Shown here piece by piece: positions 1 to 11,500 of a DNA stretch of 64,000 bases. A program made the position numbers and the translations under genes. Source of the stretch: Cryptomeria japonica (taxonomy: Eukaryota; Streptophyta; Pinopsida; Cupressales; Cupressaceae); contig NC_081407.1 in assembly GCF_030272615.1 (NCBI RefSeq), forward strand, positions 264,994,074 to 265,058,073, given 5' to 3'. The first letter of the stretch is position 1. Every line of letters begins with the position of its first letter. The notes beneath the pieces are model-generated. The model was not told where the DNA came from. It ran no database searches and worked only from the letters and a program-made list of their open reading frames with translations.

Positions 1-1902
1 ATTAACTAGAACCGAAGCATTGAATTGCATTACCATGCTAGAAATCCACTTAATCCAAGACTTACTGAATCCAAATTTGGCAAGCACGGCCAAAAGAAAG
101 GACATGTCAACTCTATCATAGTCTTTCCAAATATCTAGCTTTAGTATCATTCTTCTATGTTTGCTCTTCATGGTTGTGTGGATTGCCTCATGAGCCATAA
201 TAACCCCATCAACAATATTCCTCCCCAGAGTGAAACCACTCTGTTCACAAGAAATTAGTTTGTCCAAAATCAATTTAAGCCTGTTAGCAACAACTTTTGA
301 AATCATTTTATAAATTGTGTTACACAGCGAGATCGCGCAGAATTCCTCAAAGCCCACTGGTTTATCTTTCTTTGGGATAAGCACCACCATAGTACAGTTG
401 AATTCGTTCAGAATTAAACCCCTAGACCTTGACTCTTCAACCAACTCCAACAGTTCACCACCAAGCAAATCCCAAAAGAACTGGTAGAAGAAAGCTTGAA
501 AATTGTCTGGGCTCGCCGCTTTCTTCCCTCCCAATCCGAAAATAACTACTTTCAATTCCTTCAGAGAGACAGGCTCCTTAAGCATCCGATTATCCTCCCT
601 AGAGACTAAAGGAGGGATCACCTCCAAAAACTCAGGTTTCAAACTGTCCTAACTTGCCCCGCTCTTCTTCCATAAATTTTCAAAAAAAACCACCACCTCC
701 TAGTTAATCCGAGTAGAATCCTCTGTTAAGGTACCATCCATGAGTCTTAGGGATAAAATTTTATTAAGGCTTCTCTTAACCTTCACCGAACTATGGAAAA
801 ATTTGGTGTTTCTATCTCCAGCTCTAAGCCAGTTCTCTCGCGATTTTTGCCTCTAGAAAATCTCTTCCCTCTGCAAAACTTCCCCATATCTATTGAGCAG
901 GTCTTTCTCCATGAGATAGCCCACCTCATCCATTCCCTCTGCCAAGACTTTCAAGTTCAAAGCTCATAACTCACCTTCAATCTTTCATTTTTCGTCAAAG
1001 ATATTTCCAAAAACATCCCTATTCCAGCTTTTCAGTTTCTGTTTAACATAACTTAGCTTTTTAAAGAGCTGATATGCCAAGAAGTCGTCAGCTATAGGGG
1101 CCTCCTTCTACCAACAAATCACCTGATATCTGAAGCCCTATTGCCTTAGCCACATCTTTTCCACCTTGAAGGGACATATGAGCGGAACTCCATCCCTCTG
1201 CACAACTAGAGAGACCGGGAAGTGGTCTGAACCTGAAATAGCCAAGATTTCTACCTCAAAGATAAGGGGAGCCAAGTTCCATTCCCCAGCTAGAAAGAAC
1301 CTATCGATTTTCTCAGCAATGTTGGAGAAGCCCAACCACCTTTTGGTCCATGTAAAGTTCCCCCCTTTAGCAGCCACCTCAAACAAGGTGTTGGAATCCA
1401 CAAAGTTTTGAAAATCAGATTGAATCATGCACATCCTTTTCACCCCTCCACGTTTGTCCGAATAGGAAAGAGTGTCATTGAAATCCCCCACAACAATCGT
1501 TAAGGCCGACCTTACATCCTCTAAAATCTTGGAAATTTTCTCCCATAGTTGGCACTTATCCGCTATTTTAGTAGGACCATAAACATTGATTAAGAAACTT
1601 GAAAAGTTGAAAATCCTTGAGTTTACCTTTGCCATCTGCCAGTATCTAGAACTTGAGACAGCTTCCACTTTCACTAATTGGGGGTTCCATAAGATACCCA
1701 ACCCACCTGAAGCCCCCTCCGAATCCACAAAAAAACCAGACCACCTCTGTTTAACACCAAGAAATCTAGCCGCTTCTTCACTACCTAACTTTGTTTCGTG
1801 AATGCAAATAACTTTTGGCTTCGCCTGACCAAAACCTCTTTTGATCAAGCATCGCTTGTCAGGGGCATTGCAGCCCCTGACATTCCATGTAAGGAATTTC
1901 AT
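1..1902 (-). pseudogene. LINE ORF2: endonuclease plus reverse transcriptase (broken, partial)
   Basis: ORF2 nicks target DNA and primes reverse transcription on it. The first 254 codons (1902 to 1138) are open and show the APE endonuclease series: TWN at residues 5-7, HETK at 35-38 (catalytic Glu 36), NVYGPT at 106-111, GDFND at 139-143 and SDHFP at 225-229. A stop follows at about 1138. The linker and RT can still be read with several stops and shifts: a PDNFQAFFYQFFW segment near 490-520, then LIPKK and SLCNTIYKMISKVVANRLK near 270-390 (RT fingers), and KLDIWKDYDRV near 120-140, which keeps the motif A aspartate. Motif C (usually F/YADD) would lie left of the window. Family assignment is secure; activity is ruled out. 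Confidence 0.9.
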
Positions 1903-2160
1903 TACTACCCAGGAGAGAATAGGTCTCTCCCAGATCTAAGAAGTTTGGTCTGCCCCTTCATGTTGCTTGCTTCCTCCAGCAACTTCTGTTTGTTTTTCCT
2001 TCCTCTCATACTCCCTTTAGTCACCTTAGCAGGATTTTCTTTAGACTATTTGATGGTCCTTAAATCTATCTCCCCTACCTCTGTTGACAACCCCAAAGAA
2101 TCATCACTCATGCCTTCTTCATCTTTGGACTCCATCTCCTCTAGGTTCACAAAAACCTCC

Positions 2161-3630
2161 TTAGTCGGGGACATGGATATCTTTGAACCTGTCTGCCTTT
2201 ACCTCTTCAATCTCTACTCCAGAATCATAACTCAGGCTCACTGATATATTCCCTGTCATGCCACCAACCGGTCCCTCCATCCTAGGCCCAAATGGGGGAG
2301 GCGACAGGGGATGGGAGGGAATCCCCACACCATCTGCTCTAGCATGAGAAATAATCATTGGGTTTAACTCCATGACAGTGCCATTCGTAGGATAGAGACC
2401 TCCCCGAAGCTCTTCTCCGTTTGTTGAGGTCGCATGGGTCACCGCAACACATCCTGCCAGAAGCAAAAACCGATCCAAGGAAGTCTCCCCTACAAAACCT
2501 TTCCTATTCACGTCATCCTCTCCAATACTAGGAACAAAGGCCATGGCTTGATCTACTAGCTTATACACCTTTGCATTTTTAGAAGCCAAGGACACTTCAG
2601 ACCCACCCCTTTCTATGATGCTATGACGGAGCATCCCATCCAGATTTACTGCTGAGTCAAAGACAGGAACCGATTCTGAGAGTATGGTATCTGGCACCTC
2701 CTTTACATCATCTATTACTACTAACATCTGATCCTCCAAAGCTTTGTCTGCCCTGTCCTTACCTTTCAGACTTGCCTTGCAATCAGGCTCCTCATGCCCC
2801 CATTCTTTGCAGGACTTGCACTTCACCATGATCTCTTCAACTTCAATCTCTTGCCTCCAAAAACCCTCAGGTGAGCGAATCTCAATGGCCTTCGTCCAGT
2901 TTGTCAATAGCTTTATCAAATTTAATAAATATCCCTAGCTTATCACCAATCACCTTGAAGACTTCCTCCTTCCAATATTCATGTGGGAGGTTATACAGCC
3001 TAATCCAAACAGGGATCTCCTCAATGGAGGCTTGCCAAGGATCAAAGTTGGGGATCCAATCTTTAATGTAGAGCCCTATTTTGAGCATCATGAAAGGCCC
3101 ATTGTTCATTATTCTATTTTTTTCATCTTCTGACCCAGTAATGATTAAGAAGAACCCATTAGTTAGGGTTTTTATCTCAAAATGGCTCCCCCATTCCTCA
3201 TCAACCCATTTCCTAATCTTGGAAAATGTAGGCCAATCACCTCCCCGCTTCATGAAGAATGCTCTAGCGTGCAAGACTTGAACCGATTCCTTCCAAACCA
3301 TTGAATCAATATAGATACTGATAGTTCTCTTATCTGTCATCGCCGGTAACTCCACCAAGATAGGGTTCTTTGAAGCTGCTGGTATTTTCTTCCACAACCG
3401 CTCCTCGGTCTATTTTTTGCTCCACTTCGAGAAATTCAAAATCCGAGAATGGCCCCATTTGTTTTTGTCTTGCTCGAAAGAGAATCTGGCCTCACCAAAT
3501 CTACCCCCGACTCTCCTCTTACAGTCTGAGTCCTGCCACTGCAAGTGGTTTGCACGTGGTGGAAGCCAGGGCCACTAATTTTCCAAGCGTTTGGAGCCAT
3601 CCTCCCAAGCTCGCGAATGAAAACCGCCAC
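2161..3630 (-). pseudogene. LINE ORF1: gag-like DUF4283 plus zinc-knuckle protein (broken)
   Basis: This is the RNA-binding ORF1 upstream of the endonuclease ORF. The probable start is the Met codon at 3630. A stop near 3436 and another just after it separate the N-terminus from the core. The core (3397-2882) resembles DUF4283, with WPTFSKIRKWVDEEWG and WIRLYNLPHEYW-type segments. A frameshift at about 2890-2920 leads into a CCHC knuckle, CKSCKEWGHEEPDC (CX2CX4HX4C), near 2780-2825. An acidic, low-complexity tail runs to 2161. About 260 bases separate its end from the ORF2 Met. DUF4283 is named from recalled sequence pattern, not from a search. Confidence 0.82.
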
Positions 3631-3660
3631 CGCCTTTAAACCCTAGTTTCCTCCTGCACT

Positions 3661-4968
3661 CCATAGGGCTCAAATTTTGAAAACAAATATTTAATATTTG
3701 CTTAATGCACTAATATTCATCTATTAATTAAATTCATATTTAATTAGTTCATTTTTAGCCTATTCTTCTAATCTAATTAAATAAATTTCATAAATTAATT
3801 TAATTGCTAACTATAATCCAAATATTAAATAAATTGATAAATTTATTTAATTCCCTTTTCCTCCCATTTAAATAAATTAAATATTTATTTAAAATCCCTA
3901 ACCAAACCCCTATTTAAATAAATTAAATATTTATTTAAAAACTCTATCCACTTGCATTCTCCTCCAAATGCAAGTTGCACTCCCTATTTTAATTTAAAAA
4001 AACATTTAAAAAGCCTATTTATCCTCACCCACTTGCTTACTAACCCCCTTCTAGATTCTTCTAACCTCCTTCTAGATTCTTTTAAGCCCTTTTAAATTAG
4101 CCTAATCCCCCTTCTAATCATTTGCACAATCCTAATCCAAAATTAACCCCCAACCCATCATCTCAATCATTTAAGACTCTTACAAAGTCTTAATGGCTTT
4201 GCTTCTTCCACACACTAACCCACATGGGTTTTGTCCATTTGGTCAAAGCCTAACCATGGGTAAACTTTTCACAAGATTTTACCCATTAGACATTAACATT
4301 ACCCTTGGATAATAAGTTTATCCAATAACCCCAACTACATGAGCTTACTCTCATATCTTCTCAAGCATTTAATGCTTCTTCTCTCTCTCCTCTCAAGCCT
4401 TCTCATATTGACACTTGTCAACCTGGGATTGGTTTGAAAGTGTCACATGAATTGAGGATCATGCCTCTCTCATGCAATGCTAGCCCTTCCTAAGCCAAAC
4501 CAATCTTGACCCTCCAATCCACTATTTTGCCTATAAATAGAACTCTCATCCTCAAGCAAAGGAGGAAGCATTTTTAGGATTGCTACTATATTTGAATAGC
4601 GGTCACACTTAAGCTTTCTCATAGCAATACTAGTTTAATAATTTGCATAGCATTAGCATTTCATCTTCAACCACCTTCAATCCTTCATTTGGCATCCATG
4701 GTTTCATGCTAAATTCTGAAGGCCACACTCAAGCATAACTTTGGATCTTGGAGAGGAGAAAAACAAGGGATATCCATCAAGCATCATGGGAGCATCTTAG
4801 GGAGTCTTCTTTCTCCTCTTTTATTGTGTTTATTCTTTCTTTTGTAATACTTTCATTCTCTTTTGATATGCATTTAAAATATTTTTAGTTCATTTGTGTT
4901 GGTTTTTGGTTGGAAACTAACCTATTAGCTCTTGAGCTTTGTTTTTTATTGTGTCCCCTTTTGTGTGC
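3661..4968 (+). repeat. LTR-like block with TATA box, plus strand
   Basis: The block is noncoding and AT-rich on its left. Two near-identical 27-bp blocks built on AAATAAATTAAATATTTATTT sit at 3867 and 3912, echoing the AAATAAATA blocks of the gypsy LTRs at 35187 and 53702. A TATA box (TATAAATAG, 4532-4540) is followed by C/T-rich leader-like sequence and a poly-T stretch, as in an LTR. At about 4969 it abuts the RNase H remnant of an element on the opposite strand. TGCAC at 3706 and GTGTGCA ending at 4969 could be the two termini, flanked by TTAA, but this is not a clean 5-bp duplication. Solo LTR is the likeliest reading; boundaries are uncertain. Confidence 0.45.
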
Positions 4969-5975
4969 ATTAATAGTGTAATTGAGTTTATATCCCACAA
5001 GAGTGCGACTGATGTAATATATTGCATTCTCTTTCCCTTTATTATCATTTTGTGCAAGTAATGCCCCCAAAGCCACTATTGTTGTTGATATGTACAAAAG
5101 AAGGGGTTGTCCTGGAATAGGTGGCATCAATACTAGAGGGGAGGCCAAATACTCTTTCAATTTATCAAAAAATTTCTGACATAGGCAATCCCACTTAAAC
5201 TTGGTGTCCTTTCATAGGAGATGAGAGAATGGATGACACTTATTTGCAGGTTGTGCTATGAACCAACGAATAGATTGAAGCTTGCTCTGTAGACTATGAA
5301 GTTGTCTAAGTGTCTTAGGAGGAGGCATTTCCATGATTGCTTTAACTTTGGCTGGATCCACTTTGATTTCTCTGTGAGAGACCATGAATCTCAAAAACTT
5401 GCCAAATGTGACCTCAAAGACACACTTCTTAGGGTTAAGGCACAACTTATATTTCTCCAGTCTTTTAAAGATTCTTCTCAAGACAAGGATGTGTTCTCGT
5501 GTTTTAGACTTTCCTAGGAGGTCATCCACATAATCTTCCATAATGTTGTGCAAGAGGTCATGGAAGATAGTTGTCATTGCTCATTGATAAGTTGCGCCTG
5601 CATTCTTTAATCCAAAGGGCGTGACTTGATAGCAAAATGTTCCCCAAGGAGGGTTGAATATTGTCTTGTGTTGGTCTTCTTCAATGATCTTGATCTAATT
5701 GTATCCATAGAAACCATCCATTAAGGAAAGCATCTCATGTCTAGCTATTAGGTCTACAATCATGTCTATGTTAGGCAAGGGGAAATCATCTTTCGAGCAT
5801 GCTTTATTGAGGTCCCTAAAGTCTATGCAAATCCTTATGCCCCCAATGGGCTAGCTAACAGGTACAATATTTGAGACCCACTCAAGATAATCAATGGGTC
5901 TGATGAATCTGACATCCAACGTCTTCTTTAGTTCTACTTTAACCAGGAGGGCCACCTATGGATGCATCTTGTGGA
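4969..5975 (-). pseudogene. Ty3/gypsy reverse transcriptase and start of RNase H (broken)
   Basis: Reading leftward from 5975, a Ty3/gypsy RT is recognisable through several stops: an IRPIDYLEW-like segment, RICIDFRDLNKACSKDDFPLP (palm start) and PFGLKNAGATYQ with YQ-stop-AM. An open stretch (5577-5212) then carries the active site YVDDLLGKS, followed by LNPKKCVFEV and IRWFIAQPA near the connection. RNase H begins at about 5110 (LLLYISTTIVALGALLAQ) and stops abruptly after ISRTLVGYKLNYT at about 4970, where the plus-strand LTR-like block starts. The rest of RNase H and all of integrase are missing. It belongs with the protease at 7478-7942. Confidence 0.88.
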
Positions 5976-5979
5976 GCTT

Positions 5980-7150
5980 CTATTTCAATGGTTTAGCATC
6001 TAGTCTAATAGCAAGGTTGTGTACTACTAGTTCTGGGTCAAGACTTAACATATAAGTATAGGACCAGGCAAAGTTGATTTGTGTCTCTTTCAGGAAACTT
6101 AGGAAATTTTGTTTCTCTTGATCTGTAAGAGACTTTGTGATGAGCACATTCTTTGGATTATCATCTATACCCATGTTGATGTTATTAGTTTCTTCAATCA
6201 GTAATGGTGATTTCTCTTGATACAGAGGAACCATGGTAGGCAAGTCAATTCCCTCATCTTCTAGCACTTGATCCAGGTATTCACTAGAAGATACGACCTT
6301 TATTTTTATTTTTTCTAGCTTCGAAGGTGCCTGTGGGAGGTTTTCACTAGGGGACTTCTGATTTTTCTTTTTATTGTCATTTTTTATGACTAAGGGAGTT
6401 GACATGACTACCAAAGTATGCCTCCTTGTTGAGTTGGATTCCATTTACAGATGTGTGATCCTCAAGGTTTTGCATGTTAAGTAACCCCAAGAGGACATTG
6501 TTATTAGCACATATGTCAAGGACAAGTGGTCCTCATTGGTCCCAATCAATGAGTTCAAAGTGGATGAGTTGGAGTTCTAATGGGGCGGAAGGGGTGATGA
6601 GAATGATGGTGTTAAAATAGGCATCATCAAATAGATCATCAAGGTATTCAAAAGGCACTTTGGTGAACTCCTCTTCATCAAAATCTTCGATTTCAGAAGG
6701 ACAGTCTGTCAGGGCACCACTAATAGTAACCTTAGGCACTATTGTGGGAAGATGTCTAGTCTTCTCCTTCTCAAAATATTGCTCAACATTGTTACCATCA
6801 TCCTCAAGTTAATCCAGTACGTGAATCAATTGGCCAAGTCTAATCATATCCAATGATAATCTTGAACACGTCTTTTTCCTTATCTAAAAATCATTGATTG
6901 CATTAGTCCAGTGGTCTTCAAGATGCACTTGATGTTGAAACTTCCTTCCACATACTACCCTAATATGATGATATGGATCAAATTTCTCCCTTAGGGTGTG
7001 CATCTTAAGGTTATAGTATTGATGTTCCTCTTCTGACTTCTTGGTTTCTTGCAATGATGAGCAAATATCAAGTGATTTCCCAATCATGATAGGAAATTTT
7101 ACCCCGAACATCGTATTCTTCTTCTGAATCTTGTCATACTTAATCAACCC
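5980..7150 (-). pseudogene. Ty3/gypsy protease-to-RT linker region (broken)
   Basis: Several open pieces (6444-5980, 6739-6533, 7147-6884) bridge protease and reverse transcriptase. The last piece ends in FAWSYTYMLSLDPELVVHNL, just before RT. In plant gypsy polyproteins this WSY-DMPGLDPELVVH-type segment marks the RT entry, so the polarity is clear. The acidic piece at 6739-6533 (EIEDFDEEEFTKVPFEYLDD) is a typical spacer with no catalytic motif. Stops between pieces show decay. No separate gene is implied. Confidence 0.7.
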
Positions 7151-7477
7151 AAGCCCCTATTGTGTTTGTATGAGATTGGTGAGATGGGCACTTTCCTTCC
7201 TTGTTTTTGAGGTCCAAGACCATGTCCTTTATAGCCCATCTTGTCTACAATAGCATATGCCTTAGGATACATTTTCTTGGGAATATTTGTTGGTGCTTCA
7301 TCTTCTTCTTGGTACAGTCAAGAAGTGACATCAGTTTCCAGGATCTCTTCATCAAGTGGGCCCCACCACTCAAAGGTGGCCTTTTTACATTTCATAGTGG
7401 GTTTCTTTTGGATCTTGATTTGTTTAGGTCTACCATATGACTTAGGAGAGGGTGGGAGAGAGTGCATTTTGAATCAT

Positions 7478-7942
7478 CTATTCTCCACAACCATTGTCAA
7501 TTATCTTTACCTTGATCTCGGGTTGGGAGGAGGTGATTGCAACATTCGATAGATCATATGAGGGTGGTGGAATAGGCATATTGAGTGGGCAATGATAAGG
7601 GTGCTTTCCCTCAAGGAGCTTGCAGTACTGAAAGGGTAATAGATCAATTAGAATAGTGATCTCTCTACCATTGTAAGGGAATTTAAGACATTGATGGTAA
7701 GTGGATGGAACAACTTGAATGGAATGGATCCATGGATGGACAAGGAGGATGTTGTAGTGGAGATCAAGGTCTAAGACTCGACATGTAGTTTCCACCATTG
7801 CAAGGCCCACTTGAAGAGGTAGTGTTATAATGCCTTTAGAGATCCTTTCTGCATCATCATAGGCTTTAATTGTGATCTTATCAGATGTGTCAACCAAGTC
7901 TTCACAGATACCCAGTTGTTTGATCAATTTGTATGTACAAGG
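7478..7942 (-). pseudogene. Ty3/gypsy retropepsin-type protease, N-terminus lost
   Basis: The segment reads TYKLIKQLGICEDLVD, KAYDDAERISKGIITLPLQ, VLDLDLHYNILLVHPWIH and STYHQCLKFPYNGREI, and ends with KIIDNGCGEY. It aligns by eye with the protease of the large gypsy element (48426-48103), which has TIKQLGYSEKVV, KAYDDEEPSSKGTVTLPLR and YNILLGCPWIHKM. The catalytic DGG/DTG-bearing start is missing because the sequence is cut at 7942 by an LTR-like insertion. It was one polyprotein with the RT to its left. Confidence 0.8.
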
Positions 7943-8298
7943 TGTTAGGGTTAGGAAGATCCAGAGCAAATACAAATTAAAAATTATATGTGAATTTGAA
8001 TACACAAAGATGAAGAAAATCACAACACAAAATAACATAGAGATTTAACATGGTTCACCCAAGATGGGCTACATCCATAGAACATAGCCATCCAATCTTT
8101 TCTTATTATCCAGTAAATTAGTACAACACAATTAAAATGCCTTTTTACATTCTAGCAACTTATAACATGCAATTTTTAGGGCAACATACAAAGTCGGTTA
8201 ACAAAATTAACCGTAACCCTGAAACAATATTCTCATAATCTTTCCTCATACTCGTATTCTCATACACGTACATGTCTAGAAACTAGGACATACATGCA
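7943..8298 (-). repeat. Small solo LTR-like insertion
   Basis: A ~356-bp noncoding block reads, on the minus strand, TGCATGTATGTCC at its start and CTAACCCTAACA at its end, so TG...CA termini are present. A GTAGCCCATCTTGGGTGAACC stretch inside it is of a kind I associate with plant LTR R-U5 regions. CAAGG sits on both sides (7938-7942 and 8297-8301); the right copy overlaps the terminal CA by two bases, so the duplication is either CAAGG with a shortened end or a partial one. It separates two different gypsy protease types. Confidence 0.55.
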
Positions 8299-8333
8299 AG
8301 GTCAATTTCAAATATTTTACTACCTCTATTGCC

Positions 8334-10149
8334 TTGACATAATTACCATCTAATTGGACAACCCCCTTATCCATAGATTCATATGTTATGCCAAGAAGAT
8401 CAACTTCTTTCTTATGCATAACTAAGCTACTAGCTCCTAAATCTATCATACAATTGTGAACTAAGCTATCTCCTATTATTAAAGAGAGATAGAAAGAGGT
8501 GTTTTTTTAATCTTAATTGAATTTTCTTCCTCCTTGGGTTTGTATTAAACTGGTTGAAGCTGAAGTTCCACTTGTTGTTGTAGCTCCTTTTGATTTGTTG
8601 ATGTTTTTCAATGCCTCTTGAAGCAAATATCTTAGAGATGTAATGGAGATATCATCCCACATGGATACAATGATACAAACCTTCTTTATTTGTTCTAAAA
8701 TTTTGAAAGCAACACTCACTAGTTTTGAACGACCCTTAGTAACAACAAGGTATAATTTTGGTATAGAAGCAATCTTAGGCTCGTCGTGCTTCTTGTTGCT
8801 TTGATTTGTATTATGACTTGGATCTTGAGCAGTTGTTCTGTTGGTGTCTTTGGGACTATGGTATGTGCGGCAACTGATGAAGTTGAACCTTGAGGCATCA
8901 TGGGAGGTGAAGCATCCTCCATAGCTCTCCTTTTGGATCTTGTATCACGTGTCACAACACCATTTCTTGTCTAGTTAACACCACAAAATTATGACTCTTG
9001 TCAATTAACAAAAGTTGAAACCCCTTGTATATGATTTTGATTACCAACACTTTATTAATTTTAATGATAATGTTGTCCTTTTGATTTTGGTTCATTTTGA
9101 ACAACTAGAGCTTGAGAAAGCTCTCCATTTTGACATGCAACCAAATCATGAGGTTGATTGCAAGAAAACACCAATCTTTCTCTCGAGCAAGATTATTTTG
9201 CATTGGAACAAGTGCCTTTGAATGATTTGCAATTGTATGGCTTACACTATTCAAGGGCTTTGCATAGTTCCATTGATTTTTCCCTTGAAACGATGGCATT
9301 TTCTACTGATAATTTTGATTTGTATTTTGATAGGGTCTATTGATTTGAGTTTGGTGTCTCTTTATTGTCACCAACGCATTGGCAAGGTTTTGAATCATAG
9401 CCTTGAATTCATGAATTTCATTTGAAGATGAGGAATATGTGGATGGTTGACATGTATATGCAACTGCTATGGGGGCCAAAAGAGGTTGTGAAGTAGGAAT
9501 CTTTGGGAATAGAGGCATTGGAGTCCTTGGGGCTATCTTCCTAGCCTATATCAAACAATTTTCTACCTTGATGGCTACATCATATGCATCTAGTAAGGTC
9601 ATCCCACCCATGGATTGTATCATGGTAGCTATATCACCATTGAGAGCCTTGAGATAGTACACAAAGGCATGAATGGGAGATGGCTTCACTAGAGAGCACA
9701 TATTCTATCCATGTCTTTTGAAATATAAAGTTAAAATCTACCATGAATTCATGAGGGGCTCTTTTGATAGTAGTGAGTTGCTTTACAAGTGATAAATGGT
9801 CACTTTTATCTTTAAAATGCTTACATAATTTCTCACCTAACTCCTCCCAATTATGAATAGAGTTGTGTGGCAATCCTCTATACCATTGTAAGGCTTTTCC
9901 TTTAAGTGATGAGACCAAGAGCCTAACAACAAAATCATCCTATGTAACATCACAGATAGTATATATATTTGCAACCTCTTGGGTGTAGTCTATTGGGGTA
10001 ATGGAGATTTCACCAATGAAATTAGGTATACTTTTTAATGTGGCTATGGGAATGTCATGCTTTTGGTCTAAAACAAGAGGATTGCCCCCATTAAAGGTGG
10101 CAAAAATATGATTTCTATGGGGAGCCATAGGGAAGAATTGTCTATTCAA
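8334..10149 (-). pseudogene. Second Ty3/gypsy lineage: gag, zinc knuckle and protease (broken)
   Basis: Reading leftward, the Met codon at 10149 opens an N-terminal gag piece. A retrotransposon gag core follows (9918-9634: GKALQWYRGLPHNSIHNWEELGEKL then SLVKQLTTIKRAPHEFMVDF). A knuckle-like CFSCNQPHDLVAC (CX2CX3HX4C) lies near 9130-9170 in a shifted frame. At 8480-8334 comes an aspartic protease start, HNCMIDLGASSLVM, with DLG where DSG/DTG is expected, then GVVQLDGNYV. This protease type differs from the one at 7478-7942, so two lineages are joined here. Multiple stops and frameshifts. A matching primer-binding site lies upstream at 10523-10543. Confidence 0.82.
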
Positions 10150-10522
10150 ATGACTGGTTGGAACCCTAGACTGTGATGGTCTAATTGGTAGAGGAGTATA
10201 AAGAGATCTAAGAGGTGTAGTTATTACAGCTTTAGCACCCCTAACTGGTGAAAATGAATGTTCGCTTCTCCTTCTTCTAGAATTTGAATATGAGAGTTAT
10301 GAATATTGAAAAAGGCCTCTAGAAGATGCCCTTGTTTGAATTCAATGAATGAAAGTAGTAGGTCTAGTCTAAAAACAAATTGTGAGAGCACAATAGAGTT
10401 GCCAAGTGCTTGGAGGTGAGCCTCTTAAAGGTTGAGATGCTAAGAGCAACATTGAATCCTTAGCATAAAAGTTGGAGTTCTTTATCTAGTGTTGGTAGTT
10501 AGATGAAATAACTAGAAAGTTT

Positions 10523-10543
10523 GTCCCACCAGATGTGCTAAAA
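10523..10543 (-). other. Primer-binding-site-like sequence of the second gypsy lineage
   Basis: On the minus strand this reads TTTTAGCACATCTGGTGGGAC. It matches, apart from mostly transitions, the same-position TTTTGGCACGTCTAGTGGTAC of the large gypsy element (53681-53701). It sits directly between an LTR end (TG on the plus strand at 10549) and the gag leader. It is not the common TGGTATCAGAGC site; I cannot name the tRNA. Confidence 0.6.
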
Positions 10544-10548
10544 ATTAT

Positions 10549-11500
10549 TGTCATAATAGTTTGCACCCTTGTTTGAGCTATTAACTCAAACAACCTTGTG
10601 AAACATGTAAACAACCTCCAAGTGTGGGACCTTGCATTGTGAGGTTGAATCACTAGAGAATCCCATATTAATTTTTGGTTAGGGTGTAGTGTTGAACTAA
10701 CGCAATACTTTGGATTATAACTCTAAACATATTTTAATGACTTGTAGAGGAAAAAAGAGAAGAAATAATGTAAAAAAAAAATAAGGGAGGTGATACACCA
10801 ATATTAGAATGTGTTTCTTCCTACCTATAACTGCATAGTAAACCAATGAAAATCCCTAAAGACATACACATCTTCCTACTTTAATCAGTCTCCTAAAGCT
10901 TGCATGAAGGTTAAAACTCAATAAAATGTTGAAAGGAAAGAAGAATATTAAGAATGCAACATTTATGAGCAAGCTTAAGACAACATACAATTTGGAAATA
11001 GAGAAAAATGCATGCAAATAAGAAGGTAAGATGCTTTACATAGAATATTTGTACTAGAAGGATATAAGACAAAGAATTTTATTGATATAAGGCAAGGAAA
11101 AAGTTATAGTCACAGAAAACATGAGTTTCCATAAGAGAACCGAGGGAAGCACCCCTGAACTATGTTACAAGATTGCCTTTTGTTACCCTAGGATTTGAAC
11201 AAACCCTAGGTAACTTTCTCATTGGATAATTTCAAAAATTGGAAGGTGACATACATAAATTTTTGATAATATTTCATTTAATAAGGGGATGTTATATATG
11301 AGCTTAATAAATTATTTTTCATTAACACTAATATTTAATTCTTTAGGAATTAAATATTATCATATAATGCAAAATAATTGATATCAAGTTATGTCAAGTT
11401 GGGTGAGAGTGAGTCATACTCAATTAAATTAATTCTACCAAAAATTAATCTTTATTATAATGTGCAAAAAGTTATTATACCCAACTATGTAAAAATTATT
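10549..11500 (-). repeat. 5' LTR of the second gypsy lineage (outer end uncertain)
   Basis: Noncoding sequence lies immediately upstream, in minus-strand sense, of the primer-binding site. Its inner end on the plus strand is TGTCATAATAG, i.e. the minus-strand LTR ends in ...ATGACA. It is AT-rich toward 11300-11500, with short palindromes such as ATATTTAATTCTTTAGGAATTAAATAT. No second LTR copy is present in the window, so the outer end and any duplication cannot be fixed. Confidence 0.5.

Larger units (their letters stand above)
1..3660 (-). mobile_element. L1-type LINE, 3' part beyond window edge
   Basis: A non-LTR retrotransposon reads right to left. A gag-like ORF1 (3630 to 2161) is followed by ORF2, which starts at 1902 with an APE-type endonuclease and continues into reverse transcriptase up to the window edge. 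This order is the standard plant L1 plan. The 5' boundary near 3660 is estimated from where coding-like, GC-richer sequence gives way to AT-rich sequence. The 3' end, poly-A tail and target-site duplications lie outside the window. Stops and frameshifts in both ORFs show the copy is dead. Confidence 0.9.

Noticed and set aside
1166-2244. Plus-strand ORFs of 71-148 codons
   Set aside because: They lie opposite the LINE endonuclease and ORF1, which have clear motifs; these are shadow frames.
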